Assembly: GCA_025765595.1 (NCBI GenBank)
Contig: JAIVFH010000655.1
Span: forward strand, 1 to 11,263
Length of the DNA: 11,263 nucleotides
Source of the DNA: Obelidium mucronatum
Taxonomy: Eukaryota; Chytridiomycota; Chytridiomycetes; Chytridiales; Chytriomycetaceae
Direction: 5' to 3'
The stretch's first letter is position 1. Each line of letters starts with the position of its first letter. A program made the position numbers and the translations under genes. Below are positions 1-7,129 of the stretch, in pieces. Below the pieces are notes generated by a model. That model did no database searches. It saw only the letters and a list, made by a program, of their open reading frames with translations, and was not told where the DNA came from.

Positions 1-79
1 AGAAGAAGAGAGTAGGATGGGTTGGTTGTTTGTTGTGTGGTTGACATATAAAGTTTTACAAAGGAGAGTCTTGAAAGCG

Positions 80-241
80 TCAATACTTTATTGACTGCAC
101 ATCGATTAAGCTCTATCAATCCTTACGGTAACTGTCGAAGCGAGTGTGTGGAACGACAGAATACAATGTCAACATTCCACTATCCTGAACAATTTTCTTC
201 AGCTCAACCCATGACTTCGTGAAACTGTCATTTGAAAGAAA
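80..241 (-). pseudogene. 3'-terminal fragment of a decayed CRN-like gene (half A)
   Basis: This stretch aligns in the same orientation with the last ~220 bp of the intact CRN-like gene (about 7120-7351). Shared blocks include the segments around 117-130, 148-160, 171-206 and 225-237. On the minus strand it encodes the remnant of the region after the FQxT motif, including a readable VVPHTRF block. Relative to the intact copy it has lost about 10 bp near 211-215 and about 38 bp near 129, plus some sequence near the stop, so the frame is destroyed. The matching other half lies at 6183-6310, beyond two nested insertions. I see nothing identifiable in bases 1-79. Confidence 0.8.
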
Positions 242-332
242 CTGTTGTAAAATACGCCTTTACTTTCAGGTTAAGTGCGTGAGATTGTCCTTTTTCTTGT
301 TGTTATTTTCTAATGTGATTTTTTCTCTATTT

Positions 333-337
333 ATACC
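333..337. repeat. Target-site duplication, left copy (ATACC)
   Basis: ATACC directly precedes the TG of the 5' LTR and is repeated at 5932-5936 directly after the 3' LTR. The flanking bases differ beyond these five, so the duplication is exactly 5 bp, the size typical of Ty1/copia integrases. Confidence 0.9.
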
Positions 338-374
338 TGTTGAGTGGCAGGTTGTCACATTTTATTGTTTTTTT

Positions 375-497
375 TATCTTGTTTTATTCATTCTATTGTG
401 CCCGAACTAACGGCGTATAACGGGCCCACAGGCAAATATATATCTTGTTTTATTCATTCTATTGTGCCCGAACTAACGGCGTATAACGGGCCCACAG
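375..497 (+). repeat. Two 57-bp tandem modules with hairpins inside the 5' LTR
   Basis: Bases 375-431 and 441-497 are identical 57-mers separated by 9 bp (period 66). Each contains an imperfect inverted repeat, TGTGCCCG to CGGGCCCACA (397-430 and 463-496), which can fold into an 8-bp stem with a 2-nt bulge and a 16-nt loop. The same arrangement is in the 3' LTR, so it existed before this insertion. Function is not known; terminator, packaging or polyadenylation roles are possible. Confidence 0.9.
437..443 (+). promoter_or_regulatory. Possible LTR TATA element
   Basis: TATATAT lies in the 9-bp spacer between the two tandem modules, at their junction, the only TATA-like run in the LTR. An RNA starting about 30 bp downstream would begin within the second module. 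This is positional inference only. Confidence 0.35.
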
Positions 498-500
498 AAA

Positions 501-513
501 GATTAAGAGGTCT
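501..513 (+). other. Primer binding site, anticodon-loop type (tRNA-Lys-CUU-like)
   Basis: The bases directly after the 5' LTR, GATTAAGAG, are the exact complement of the anticodon loop and first stem bases (positions 32-40) of a typical eukaryotic tRNA-Lys(CUU). After one extra G, TCT continues the complement into the stem. Drosophila copia is primed by a cleaved initiator tRNA annealing through the same anticodon region, so a half-tRNA primer is plausible. No match to a tRNA 3' acceptor end was seen here. The host tRNA sequence is not in this window. Confidence 0.55.
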
Positions 514-584
514 TTATTGCTCTGCTGATTGACAAGACGGCATCTACAATAACCGCAATCAAACAAACGGACACCATCGACGAG

Positions 585-1697
585 ATGTCGACTGAGAAGG
601 ATGACGAAAAGGCCGGGATTGAACGACTCAAAGGAGCCGAGAACTATGCCATGTGGTCAAAGCGCATGGTGGTCAAGTTCAAATCCATTGGAGTGAAAGG
701 TCTTGAAAAGGGAACGTTCAAGACAACTGGAGACGCCGCAAAGTGGGAACTACTCGACGCAAAGGCGACGGAATGCCTGGTACGCTACCTCTCCGACTCG
801 GTCCTGGAGGAGATCGATGTAACCGAATCCTGTCAAGAAATCTGGAATTCGTTGAAAACCGCTTATGAAGGGAACGACTGGGTTACAAAAGCTACGCTTA
901 AGTACCAATTCTGGGGCTTGACTTGCGAGGATGCAAGGGAAGTGGAGAGTTTCTTGAGCAAGGTGAACACAATCCTGACGAAGCTGTCGGTACTATCAGC
1001 CAAGATCGAGCCGGAAGATGTGGTTGCCGAAAATTCTTCTGTCAATGCCAGAAGAACTCAACACGGTTCGACAAGCGCTGCTGACTGGAGATGACCTACC
1101 GGATAAGGACAAGATGATCCAGCAAATGCGAGACGAGGCCAGACGTTTAACCAAGAGCGAAGACGATGCTGCAAAGCGAAGGCCAATATGGCCCAGCGGA
1201 TTGCGGCGGCCAACGCTGCCATGGTCTCCAACGGCGGTGGTGGAATTGGATCAGGAGGGTTCAGCGGCGGCCCCGGTGGTGGTAAAGGTGGTGGTAGTAC
1301 CAGGAAGTGCAAGTGGTGTAGTAAGAACCATGCGAAAGACGGATGCTACACCAAATACCCTGAAAAAGCCCCGGACTGGTACAAGCAGATGCTGGAGAGG
1401 AAGAAGAAGAATCGGGAGGAGGAAGGGAATCTGGCGGATGTTGGTCCTTCCAATAAAGCATCGTCGTCTTGGGGAGATGCGCCCTTTTACTTGTTGTGTG
1501 CAAATATGTTTGTTGCGCTATGTCGTTGGGTGGTTAACTGTTGTAGGAAACAACAACCGGCGGAAGTTAAAAAGCTGATAAGACTGCCACCAGTTCAGAA
1601 GGGATCCGAAACGCAATGGATTACACTGGAAAGAGGGAGATTGTGTCGTGTGATAGAACATGTCGGTTCAAGCGCAGGTGGAAGGGCATCACAGTGA
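585..1697 (+). pseudogene. gag: Gag polyprotein region with two or three frame breaks
   Basis: The ATG at 585 opens a copia-type Gag: an N-terminal segment with GAENYAMWSKRM (the usual 'F.G.NY..W' start), then the helical UBN2/retrotran_gag-like region through ~1025. Coding then moves to the +1 frame (~1025-1177, PEELNTVRQALL onward) and returns to the original frame (~1183), so the first two breaks compensate each other. A Gly-rich stretch (1224-1300) leads to a zinc knuckle at 1308-1346. It reads CX2CX3HX4C, one residue shorter than the canonical CX2CX4HX4C, followed by the family-like PEKAP. The frame then runs through a hydrophobic segment (1479-1544) and ends at 1697. Role by homology: particle assembly and RNA binding. 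As written, it is not expressed as one protein. Confidence 0.85.
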
Positions 1698-2530
1698 ATT
1701 ACAAGACTCCAGACTACACGATGGGTGCTGCGGCAGGAATCTTGATCGCACTACCGGTGATGAAGGTGCTATCAATACTGAAGCTGCTTCCAAAGTCAAT
1801 CGATAGACGGTGGTTTCCAAAGAAGAAGAAACGAACAAGACATTTCAACATGCCGTCGAGTGACAACATGTTCGGGAACTGGCTGTGGAAACTGCTGCGG
1901 ATGTGTTACTTTGTGTCAACATCGGCGCTGTTTGCGTTGTTAATCTGGAACTGGAATATTGGGACCAAATGTGGGGACAGCGCACTTGGTAGTAACTTGC
2001 CCGGACCTAAATCATTGATATCGATGGTTGATTGGTCAAAGCTCTTTACCAACGGCGCTGCCCCTCCCACGGTTAGTAACAACACATATCATGTGTATGA
2101 AGCTACATACTCTCACAAAATGGCTTCCAGTTTAGTAAACACAGTATGTGAACACTGGAGCGGCGGGGTGAATATCCAATGCGGGGACAGCATCCTTGAT
2201 AGTATCTTACCCGGACCTACACACTTGACAACGAGTGTGAATCGGTCAGAGCTCTTTATCAACGGTGCTGTCCTCTGTGCGGTTAGTGTGTGTCAGTTGC
2301 TAATTAGAATGACATACTCTCACCCGTCCAAAGCTAGAATTATTGAGCTTGGAAATCATGTTGCCTTCATGGCAAGTGGAGATACCACCAACCAGGACAC
2401 AACAAAACCACGGTGGTGCTACGATAGTGGTGCCTCAATCCATCTGTCTGGAGACAGAAAGTCGTTCGTGTCGTTCCATGAACTGCCTCACCAAGACCGC
2501 GTGCCAATTAGACTGGCGGGGGATCCGTAA
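1616..2530 (+). pseudogene. Unrecognised hydrophobic, internally repeated segment leading into protease
   Basis: An open frame of about 300 codons lies between the Gag zinc knuckle and the protease. Its last ~45 codons are the aspartic protease N-terminus, with the catalytic DSGAS at 2423-2437. The preceding ~250 codons are unusual. There are hydrophobic runs at 1721-1780 (MGAAAGILIALPVMKVLSIL) and 1901-1954 (MCYFVSTSALFALLIWNW), and a basic KKKKR stretch between them. Two diverged copies of a ~160-bp unit follow (1954-2116, 2170-2323), sharing CGDS, LPGP, LF.NGA, VS and TYSH. Most copia elements have only a short linker here. I do not recognise the segment; it may be an acquired host sequence or a lineage-specific Gag extension. 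The frame ends at 2530 by a break inside the protease. Confidence 0.6.
1954..2323 (+). repeat. Diverged tandem repeat inside the gag-pol spacer
   Basis: Unit 1 (1954-2116) and unit 2 (2170-2323) start at GAATAT, carry GGGGACAGC, CCCGGACCTA, GAGCTCTTT/AAGCTCTTT and GGTTAGT in the same order, and both end with TACTCTCAC. The two translate in the same frame with the pattern CGDS-L-S-LPGP-L-V-S-LF-NGA-VS-TYSH. Confidence 0.8.
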
Positions 2531-2533
2531 TTA

Positions 2534-4566
2534 AAGCCACAGGTCGTGGAGATATTACCCTGCAATTGAATGTGGGGGGGAAATCAGTCGTGACAAGAAT
2601 TACAGATGTACTGTATATTCCAAATGCCCCGACAAGTTTACTGAGTGGGAGTAGACTCGATGATGCTGGGCACCGCGTCACAATCGAAAATGGATCCGCT
2701 ACAATCATCAACAACGCCGGAAGGGTGGTCGGAGTGGCAAAACGAACCAGAGGAGGAAGCATGTATATGCTGGATTGCAACTTCTCAACAGATGTTGAAG
2801 AAGAATACATGTTAGCGGCGATGGAAACAGACATCTGGCATCGGAGGTTGGGACACTGCGGTATCCAGGTTATCAATGCGCTGAAGTCGGCCAAGATGAT
2901 ATCATCGTCAGTGAGGCGCGGAGAGTGCACATGCCATTCATGTACAGCTGGAAAATCCGCCCGGAAGCCCGTCCCAAAGGAACGACACCGCGCAACAGAC
3001 GTCCTGGACGAGGTGCATATGGACACCTACACGTTGGGAAAACCTACACTGGGCGGAAAGAGGTACCTGGTGATGTTCACCGATGCCTTCAGCGGATATA
3101 CTTCTGGTTACCTTCAGGCGACAAAAACTGGTGGAGACACACTGAACTCATTCAAATCGTTCAAAACTGATGTGGAGAATAGCTCTGGGAAACGCATCAA
3201 AGTACTCCATGGGGACAACGGAACAGAGTTTATCAACAAGAACTTTGAGGAATTCTGCAGAGCGGAGAAGATTACCAGGACGGACTCAACTCCATATGTG
3301 CATGAACAAAACGGAATTGCGGAGAGGAAGAACCGAACCGTGGCGGGAATGGCTCTCGCAATGATGCACGAGGCGAACGTACCAATATCGTATTGGGGAG
3401 AAGCGTTTATGGCGGCGATCTACTTGAGTAATAGGTGCCCGCTAGCTCGATATGAGTGGAAATCGTCATTTGAAGTATTAATGGGAAGGAAACCAAAGAT
3501 TGACCATCTAAGAGTATTTGGATGTGTGGTAAGAGTCCACATACCAAAGGAAACGAAACTAAAGTCGGATGAAAAGACTCGAGTGGGGCGATTTGTTGGA
3601 TACGATGGAAGAAAGAACGCGTACCGAGTGATGATTGATGGAAAAATTGTGTACTCAAGGGATGTGACGTTCTTTGAAAACGAATTCGACATGGCAAGGT
3701 GGACTAAGGTTGAAGAACAAATGGACTGGTCCATCGAAGAAGATTGGGGGGACTTAGTGGGGTTAAATGAGGACTTTCCAGTCGACGAAGGGATTGAGGA
3801 ACAGGGGGAAGAGGAGAATGGTGCTCCTCCTCCCTCGCCACAGCAACAACCACTTCCATTACCAGCACCACCACCATCACCACCACCGCCACGACCTCCA
3901 AACAGGCGACTCACCCGAGGTGCAGAGCCAAAACAATCATACCGAGATATGAGCGATGATGAAATCGAAGCGATGGATGCAGCTCTGCTTCAAGAAACGG
4001 CAGAACGGCTGCAGAATCAGGATGTGTTCCACCTAGCGTATGCAGCGGAGGTTCTGCCGAAAGCGTTCAAAGAAATATGGGGTACGCTGAAATCAGCATT
4101 AGGAGTGGTGGAAGAGGAAGTGATTCCGAAGACTTTTAAGCACGCGATGGTTGGACGCTTTGGAAAGGAATGGAAAGCAGCATCTGAAGCTGAGATGAAA
4201 TCAATTCGGAAAAATGGAACATATGAATTGGTGAGACTGCCGAAAGGCAGACGGGCAATCCAAGTGAAGTGGGTGTTCGCACACAAGTTTGACGGATCTG
4301 GTAAACTGGTTAGGAGAAAAGCTCGACTGGTGGCGAAAGGTTTTCGCCAGGTGGAAGGAGTGGACTTCTGGGCAACCTTTGCACCAACTGCAAAGTTCTC
4401 ATCGATTAGAACTATAGCGGCAACCGGAGTACAGAAACAATGGTACCACCGGCTGGCCGACATAGATGTTGCATTCCTAAATGCCGAAATCGAGGAGGAG
4501 GTGTACTTGGAGCAACCAGAAGGTTTCGTGGAACCAGGAAACTCAAGAAGTGTCTGTACGGACTGA
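2534..4566 (+). pseudogene. pol: Pol: protease C-part, integrase, RT N-part
   Basis: After a frame break at ~2527 the protease continues (VLYIPNAPTSLLSGSRL, the conserved copia 'V.yvP.l..NLLS'). Integrase follows. Its HHCC zinc ligands are H2839, H2853, C2932 and C2941 (codon starts), and its catalytic triad is D3022, D3214, E3322, with 35 residues between the last two. The AERKNR context of the E is typical. A Pro-rich linker spans ~3823-3903. RT begins at about 4150, with the polymerase aspartate codon at 4459 in a DIDVAFLNAE motif (family 'DVktAFLnG') and VYLEQPEGF downstream. The frame is open from 2534 until a break near 4545 sends it to a stop at 4564. By homology it processes Gag-Pol, copies element RNA and integrates the cDNA. 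Confidence 0.93.
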
Positions 4567-5000
4567 AGCAAAGTCCAAGGGCATGGAATACCACCTTGGA
4601 TGTGTATCTGAAGGAACAAGGTCTCATCCCATATCGAAGGCGGACCCATGCGTGTACGTCAAGAATATGGGGGGCAACACGGTAGTAATATCTGTGTATG
4701 TGGACGACTTAATCTTCAGTGGAGACAATCTCCACAAGATTGAAACTGTGATATCCAACATGAAGAAACGATTCAACATGAAGGATTTGGGATTCCTGGA
4801 ATGGTACCTGGGAATTCAGTTCAAGTTAACGAACAATAGGACCAAGATGGTACTGTCGCAAACTCAATATGTGGAAGAACTGGTACGAAAGTTCAGATTG
4901 GAAGATGCGAATGAACTGTTGGTACCAATGTCTCCATCATCAGCTTACCTCAGCTCCAAACAGTCACCGACTAAACCGGCAGAGCCCGGCAGAGCGTGCA
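4545..5000 (+). pseudogene. pol: Pol: central reverse transcriptase, three frame breaks
   Basis: RT continues across three frames. KLKKCLYGLKQSPRAW (about 4546-4593) sits in one frame. After a shift near 4632, SKADPCVYVKN and the active-site YVDD (4697-4708) run on in another frame through VLSQTQYVEELVRKF to ~4975. A third shift is explained by a 10-bp tandem duplication at 4976-4995. The motifs are the standard copia RT order (LYGLKQSPR, DPCVY, YVDDL) with normal spacing, so the breaks look like small indels in an otherwise well-conserved gene. No functional RT can be made from this copy as written without frame changes. Confidence 0.9.
4976..4995 (+). repeat. 10-bp tandem duplication causing a frameshift in RT
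   Basis: CCGGCAGAGC occurs twice back to back (4976-4985, 4986-4995). The extra ten bases displace the frame by one, exactly where the RT reading frame changes. Replication slippage is the simplest origin. Confidence 0.85.
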
Positions 5001-5750
5001 GCAATGGAAAACATTCCGTACCGGGAATTGGTCGGATCTCTTCAGTATTTGGCGGTGGCTACACGACCGGACATATCTGCAGCTGTGAGTGTATTGAGCC
5101 GATTCCTCAACAACCCAGGGGAAATACACTGGAGAGCGGCTAAGGATGTCTTACGATACGTGAAGGGAACAAAACACTTGGGTCTTCAATATGAAGGGTC
5201 AAAGGGTTTGGAGGCCATCACTCAGATTCGATATGATGGGCCAACTGCGGCGGCGGTTGTACGGGTGGACGGAAGACATCTGACAGCCTTCTCTGATTCA
5301 GACTTTGCTACATGTACGGACGACCGAAGATCTATGGGAGGCTACGTGGTACTGATTTCTGGGGGAGCTGTATCCTGGAAATGCCAGAAGCAGCCAACGG
5401 TAGCACTGTCAACGCTGGAAGCCAAATATATGTCCATGACGAGGGGTGCTCAAGAGATAATTCACTTGAGGAAATTGATGGAGGAGATTGGGAGTCCAGT
5501 GACTGGACCAACCACGCTGTATGGGGACAACCAGGGGTGTATCGCGGTATCAAAGAACCCAAAGCATCATGACCGAGTGAAGCACGTGGATGTGAGACAT
5601 CATTTCCTCAGAGAACGGGTGCTATCGGGGGAGTTGAACGTGGAATACTGCTCAACTAAAGTGATGATAGCAGATGTAATGACAAAACCGTTGGATAGCC
5701 CTACATTTATCAGGATGAGAGAAGGAATGGGACTTGTGGGAGTAGAGTGA
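4992..5750 (+). pseudogene. pol: Pol: RT C-terminal part and RNase H
   Basis: The frame is open from the duplication to TGA at 5748-5750. It holds the conserved YRELVGSLQYLA and TRPDISAAVSVLSRF blocks of the copia RT connection, then RNase H: FSDSDFA (first catalytic Asp), ALSTLEAKYMSM (family 'LSStEAEY'; here the second E is K), LYGDNQGCIAV (third Asp), and HVDVRHHFLRERV with ADVMTKPL near the C-terminus, a standard copia ending. RNase H removes the RNA strand during cDNA synthesis. The stop lies 18 bp before the 3' LTR, with the polypurine tract between. Confidence 0.93.
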
Positions 5751-5757
5751 ATATGAC

Positions 5758-5768
5758 AACAGGGGGAG
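5758..5768 (+). other. Polypurine tract
   Basis: AACAGGGGGAG abuts the TG of the 3' LTR. A purine run ending in GGGGGAG next to the LTR is the usual plus-strand primer site of copia elements. Confidence 0.85.
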
Positions 5769-5931
5769 TGTTAAGTGGCAGGTTGTCACATTTTATTATT
5801 TTTTTTATCTTGTTTTATTCATTCTATTGTGCCCGAACTAACGGCGTATAACGGGCCCACAGGCAAATATATATCTTGTTTTATTCATTCTATTGTGCCC
5901 GAACTAACGGCGTATAACGGGCCCACAGAAA
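5769..5931 (+). repeat. 3' LTR (163 bp)
   Basis: It is identical to the 5' LTR except at 5773 and 5798 (A where the 5' copy has G). It carries the same two 57-bp modules (5806-5862, 5872-5928) and hairpins (5828-5861, 5894-5927). It is followed directly by the right target duplication ATACC (5932-5936). Confidence 0.95.
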
Positions 5932-5936
5932 ATACC
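5932..5936. repeat. Target-site duplication, right copy (ATACC)
   Basis: It matches 333-337. It forms the left arm of an imperfect inverted repeat, ATACCA at 5932-5937 against TGGTAT at 5958-5963, so the insertion landed at the edge of a potential hairpin in the older TIR element. Confidence 0.9.
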
Positions 5937-6182
5937 ATTTTCCTAAAGGGAATTTTGTGGTATTTGGAGGCACTCACCGGGAGCCGAAATGGGTTGTTAT
6001 CTTGATAAGCTTTATTTCGTACTAATGCACGCATACTGATATCTCACTTCACTCTAGGAATTCCGTCTTCACCCGTTTCAAGTAGCCGCCAAGTTCCCAC
6101 TCGAACCAGTATCAATGTTGAGATTTATGTATCATTCATTTATTACTAAATATCTTAATTGTCTTAAAATAAAATACAACAG

Positions 6183-6310
6183 AAACCGACTGAAGGAGCC
6201 AAAGAATCAATGCATGGATAGTTTTTTCGAGCAATTGCTAGGCGTACAATTCTTCATATCGTTGAATGCTTCTGTTGTGCAGGCAGTACCAAATTGACGC
6301 TAGACAATTT
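6183..6310 (-). pseudogene. Internal fragment of a decayed CRN-like gene (half B)
   Basis: This aligns with about 7352-7488 of the intact CRN-like gene. The best block (around 6190-6232) on the minus strand encodes the ARKNYPCIDSL motif of the nuclease-like domain, nearly unchanged. About 14 bp present in the intact copy are missing near 6235, and an in-frame stop follows. It continues half A at 80-241 once the nested insertions are removed. Similarity fades beyond ~6310 and I cannot follow the pseudogene further 5'. Confidence 0.8.
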
Positions 6311-7129
6311 TCGAACATTATTGGCTCCAAACTATCGAGACTTGGCCAAAGCATGGCTGGCGTACTTTCACTTTCTGTACCATGGGACTTTACCGCGATC
6401 CTTGCTCTTATCATATCCCCATGACTACCTTATCCGGGATGAGCTCTTTTTAATTCGGTGGAATATTGGTGCCGCCGCTGGTGCTCAGAACGCTACCACT
6501 CCATCTGGAACTGAAATGGCAGACTGCATAATCTAAAGATAAAAGCACCGCTTCAGAGATGCGTAGATTCCTGGCTGAATAAGGCCATTTACAATTGGTA
6601 GAGGATGCCTCTGAGTTGGTATTCCTTTGAAGCAGTGTAGCAATTTTAATCTGAGAACAGATTGACAGCAAACAGCTCAAAACACCTGAGATGATTCAAC
6701 ATGTGCGGTTTCGAGAGAAGAATAGAGGACTAAAGGTAACTGCGCTTGCTTGTGTCGCTGTTACTGACAACTGGAAGCGAAGCTGAATTTTAATGCAGCT
6801 ATACAGCGAGTATGAAATCGTTGATGAAACAGACTTTACCTTGAAGCACCCCGGAACAAGCGGAAGTGAATTTGAGGTCCGTATAGGATCCCATACGGGC
6901 CTTTGGTCACTCAATGCTGGAAACCTCTCGACTAATCGAATGGCTGACAACCATGCCCACACCTCAAGGAGTGCCGTGGTACCTTCTTTGAGACCCATTG
7001 ACACGCATTGGCAGTGGCGGCGGTGACGGCAAGCTGGCGCGGCTATTTGGTCAAAAATTTGATGTATCCACAATTCTTAGATGAATTTTTATGACCCACA
7101 TCAGTGGCAACTATTTTCTGCAACTTTAT
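6311..7129. other. Intergenic stretch without a supported gene
   Basis: About 820 bp holds only short open frames: 6294-6536 (+), 6450-6680 (-), 6793-7026 (+) and 6696-7073 (-). None has a recognisable motif or flanking splice pattern. The 77-codon frame at 6793-7026 starts with ATG and its first 30 residues are protein-like in composition, so it may be a gene remnant. A 20-bp near-palindrome (6879-6898, 18 of 20 symmetric) lies within it. Confidence 0.5.

Larger units (their letters stand above)
338..500 (+). repeat. 5' LTR (163 bp)
   Basis: It begins TGTTGAGTGG and ends CCCACAGAAA, and matches 5769-5931 at 161 of 163 positions. The right end is AA rather than the usual CA. This boundary is supported by the 5-bp target duplication at the other end, by the point where LTR homology stops, and by the primer site starting at 501. 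It holds two 57-bp tandem modules and a TATATAT (437-443) between them that could be the promoter TATA element. Confidence 0.93.
338..5931 (+). mobile_element. Ty1/copia-type LTR retrotransposon, full length, frameshifted
   Basis: The element has two 163-bp direct LTRs (338-500, 5769-5931), 5-bp duplications ATACC on both sides, a primer binding site at 501, Gag with a zinc knuckle, and Pol in the order protease, integrase, RT, RNase H. Integrase before RT defines the copia (Pseudoviridae) order. A polypurine tract abuts the 3' LTR. The LTRs differ at two sites (342/5773 and 367/5798, G versus A each time), suggesting recent insertion. The coding region has seven frame breaks (about 1025, 1180, 1600-1697, 2527, 4545, 4632, 4985) but no in-frame stop between them. 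It inserted into the 342-bp TIR element described separately. Confidence 0.97.
242..6182. mobile_element. 342-bp TIR element, interrupted by the copia retrotransposon
   Basis: Removing the retrotransposon with one target-site copy leaves a 342-bp insert (242-337 joined to 5937-6182). It starts CTGTTGTA (242-249) and ends TACAACAG (6175-6182), perfect 8-bp inverted repeats. It is flanked by AAA on both sides (239-241, 6183-6185). Excising it with one AAA restores a pseudogene sequence of exactly the same local length as the intact paralogue near 7344-7366. This looks like a small non-autonomous DNA element (MITE-like) with a 3-bp target duplication. No coding capacity is visible and I cannot assign a superfamily; TIRs this short leave some doubt. 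Confidence 0.6.

Noticed and set aside
219..410. Hydrophobic 63-residue plus-strand ORF
   Set aside because: It crosses the pseudogene, the TIR element end and the LTR boundary, so it is a chance frame in T-rich DNA.
375..497. CRISPR-like array (repeat-spacer-repeat)
   Set aside because: Only two repeats with a 9-bp spacer, in a eukaryotic LTR and duplicated in both LTRs.
501..513. Initiator tRNA-Met anticodon-loop primer site
   Set aside because: The copia-type complement would read GGTTATGAG; the sequence GATTAAGAG differs at two bases but matches tRNA-Lys(CUU) exactly over nine.
344..532. Short ORF in the 5' LTR, repeated at 5775-6005
   Set aside because: It starts with GTG, is a by-product of the 57-bp LTR repeats, and its continuation differs in the two LTRs; not a gene.
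1661..1807. Alternative hydrophilic frame (ATG at 1661) in the gag-pol spacer
   Set aside because: It is interrupted by stops at about 1805 and 1860, whereas the overlapping frame 1616-2530 stays open for 915 nt and leads into the protease.
3420..3914. Minus-strand Gly/Ser-rich ORF opposite pol
   Set aside because: It is the antisense shadow of the integrase C-terminus and the Pro-rich linker.
6094..6112. T-arm-like sequence (minus strand GGTTCGAGTGGG)
   Set aside because: No acceptor stem, A box or cloverleaf could be placed around it, so no tRNA gene is called.
6294..6536. 80-residue plus-strand ORF
   Set aside because: It has no ATG at the start given, overlaps the end of the pseudogene half, and has no recognisable motif.
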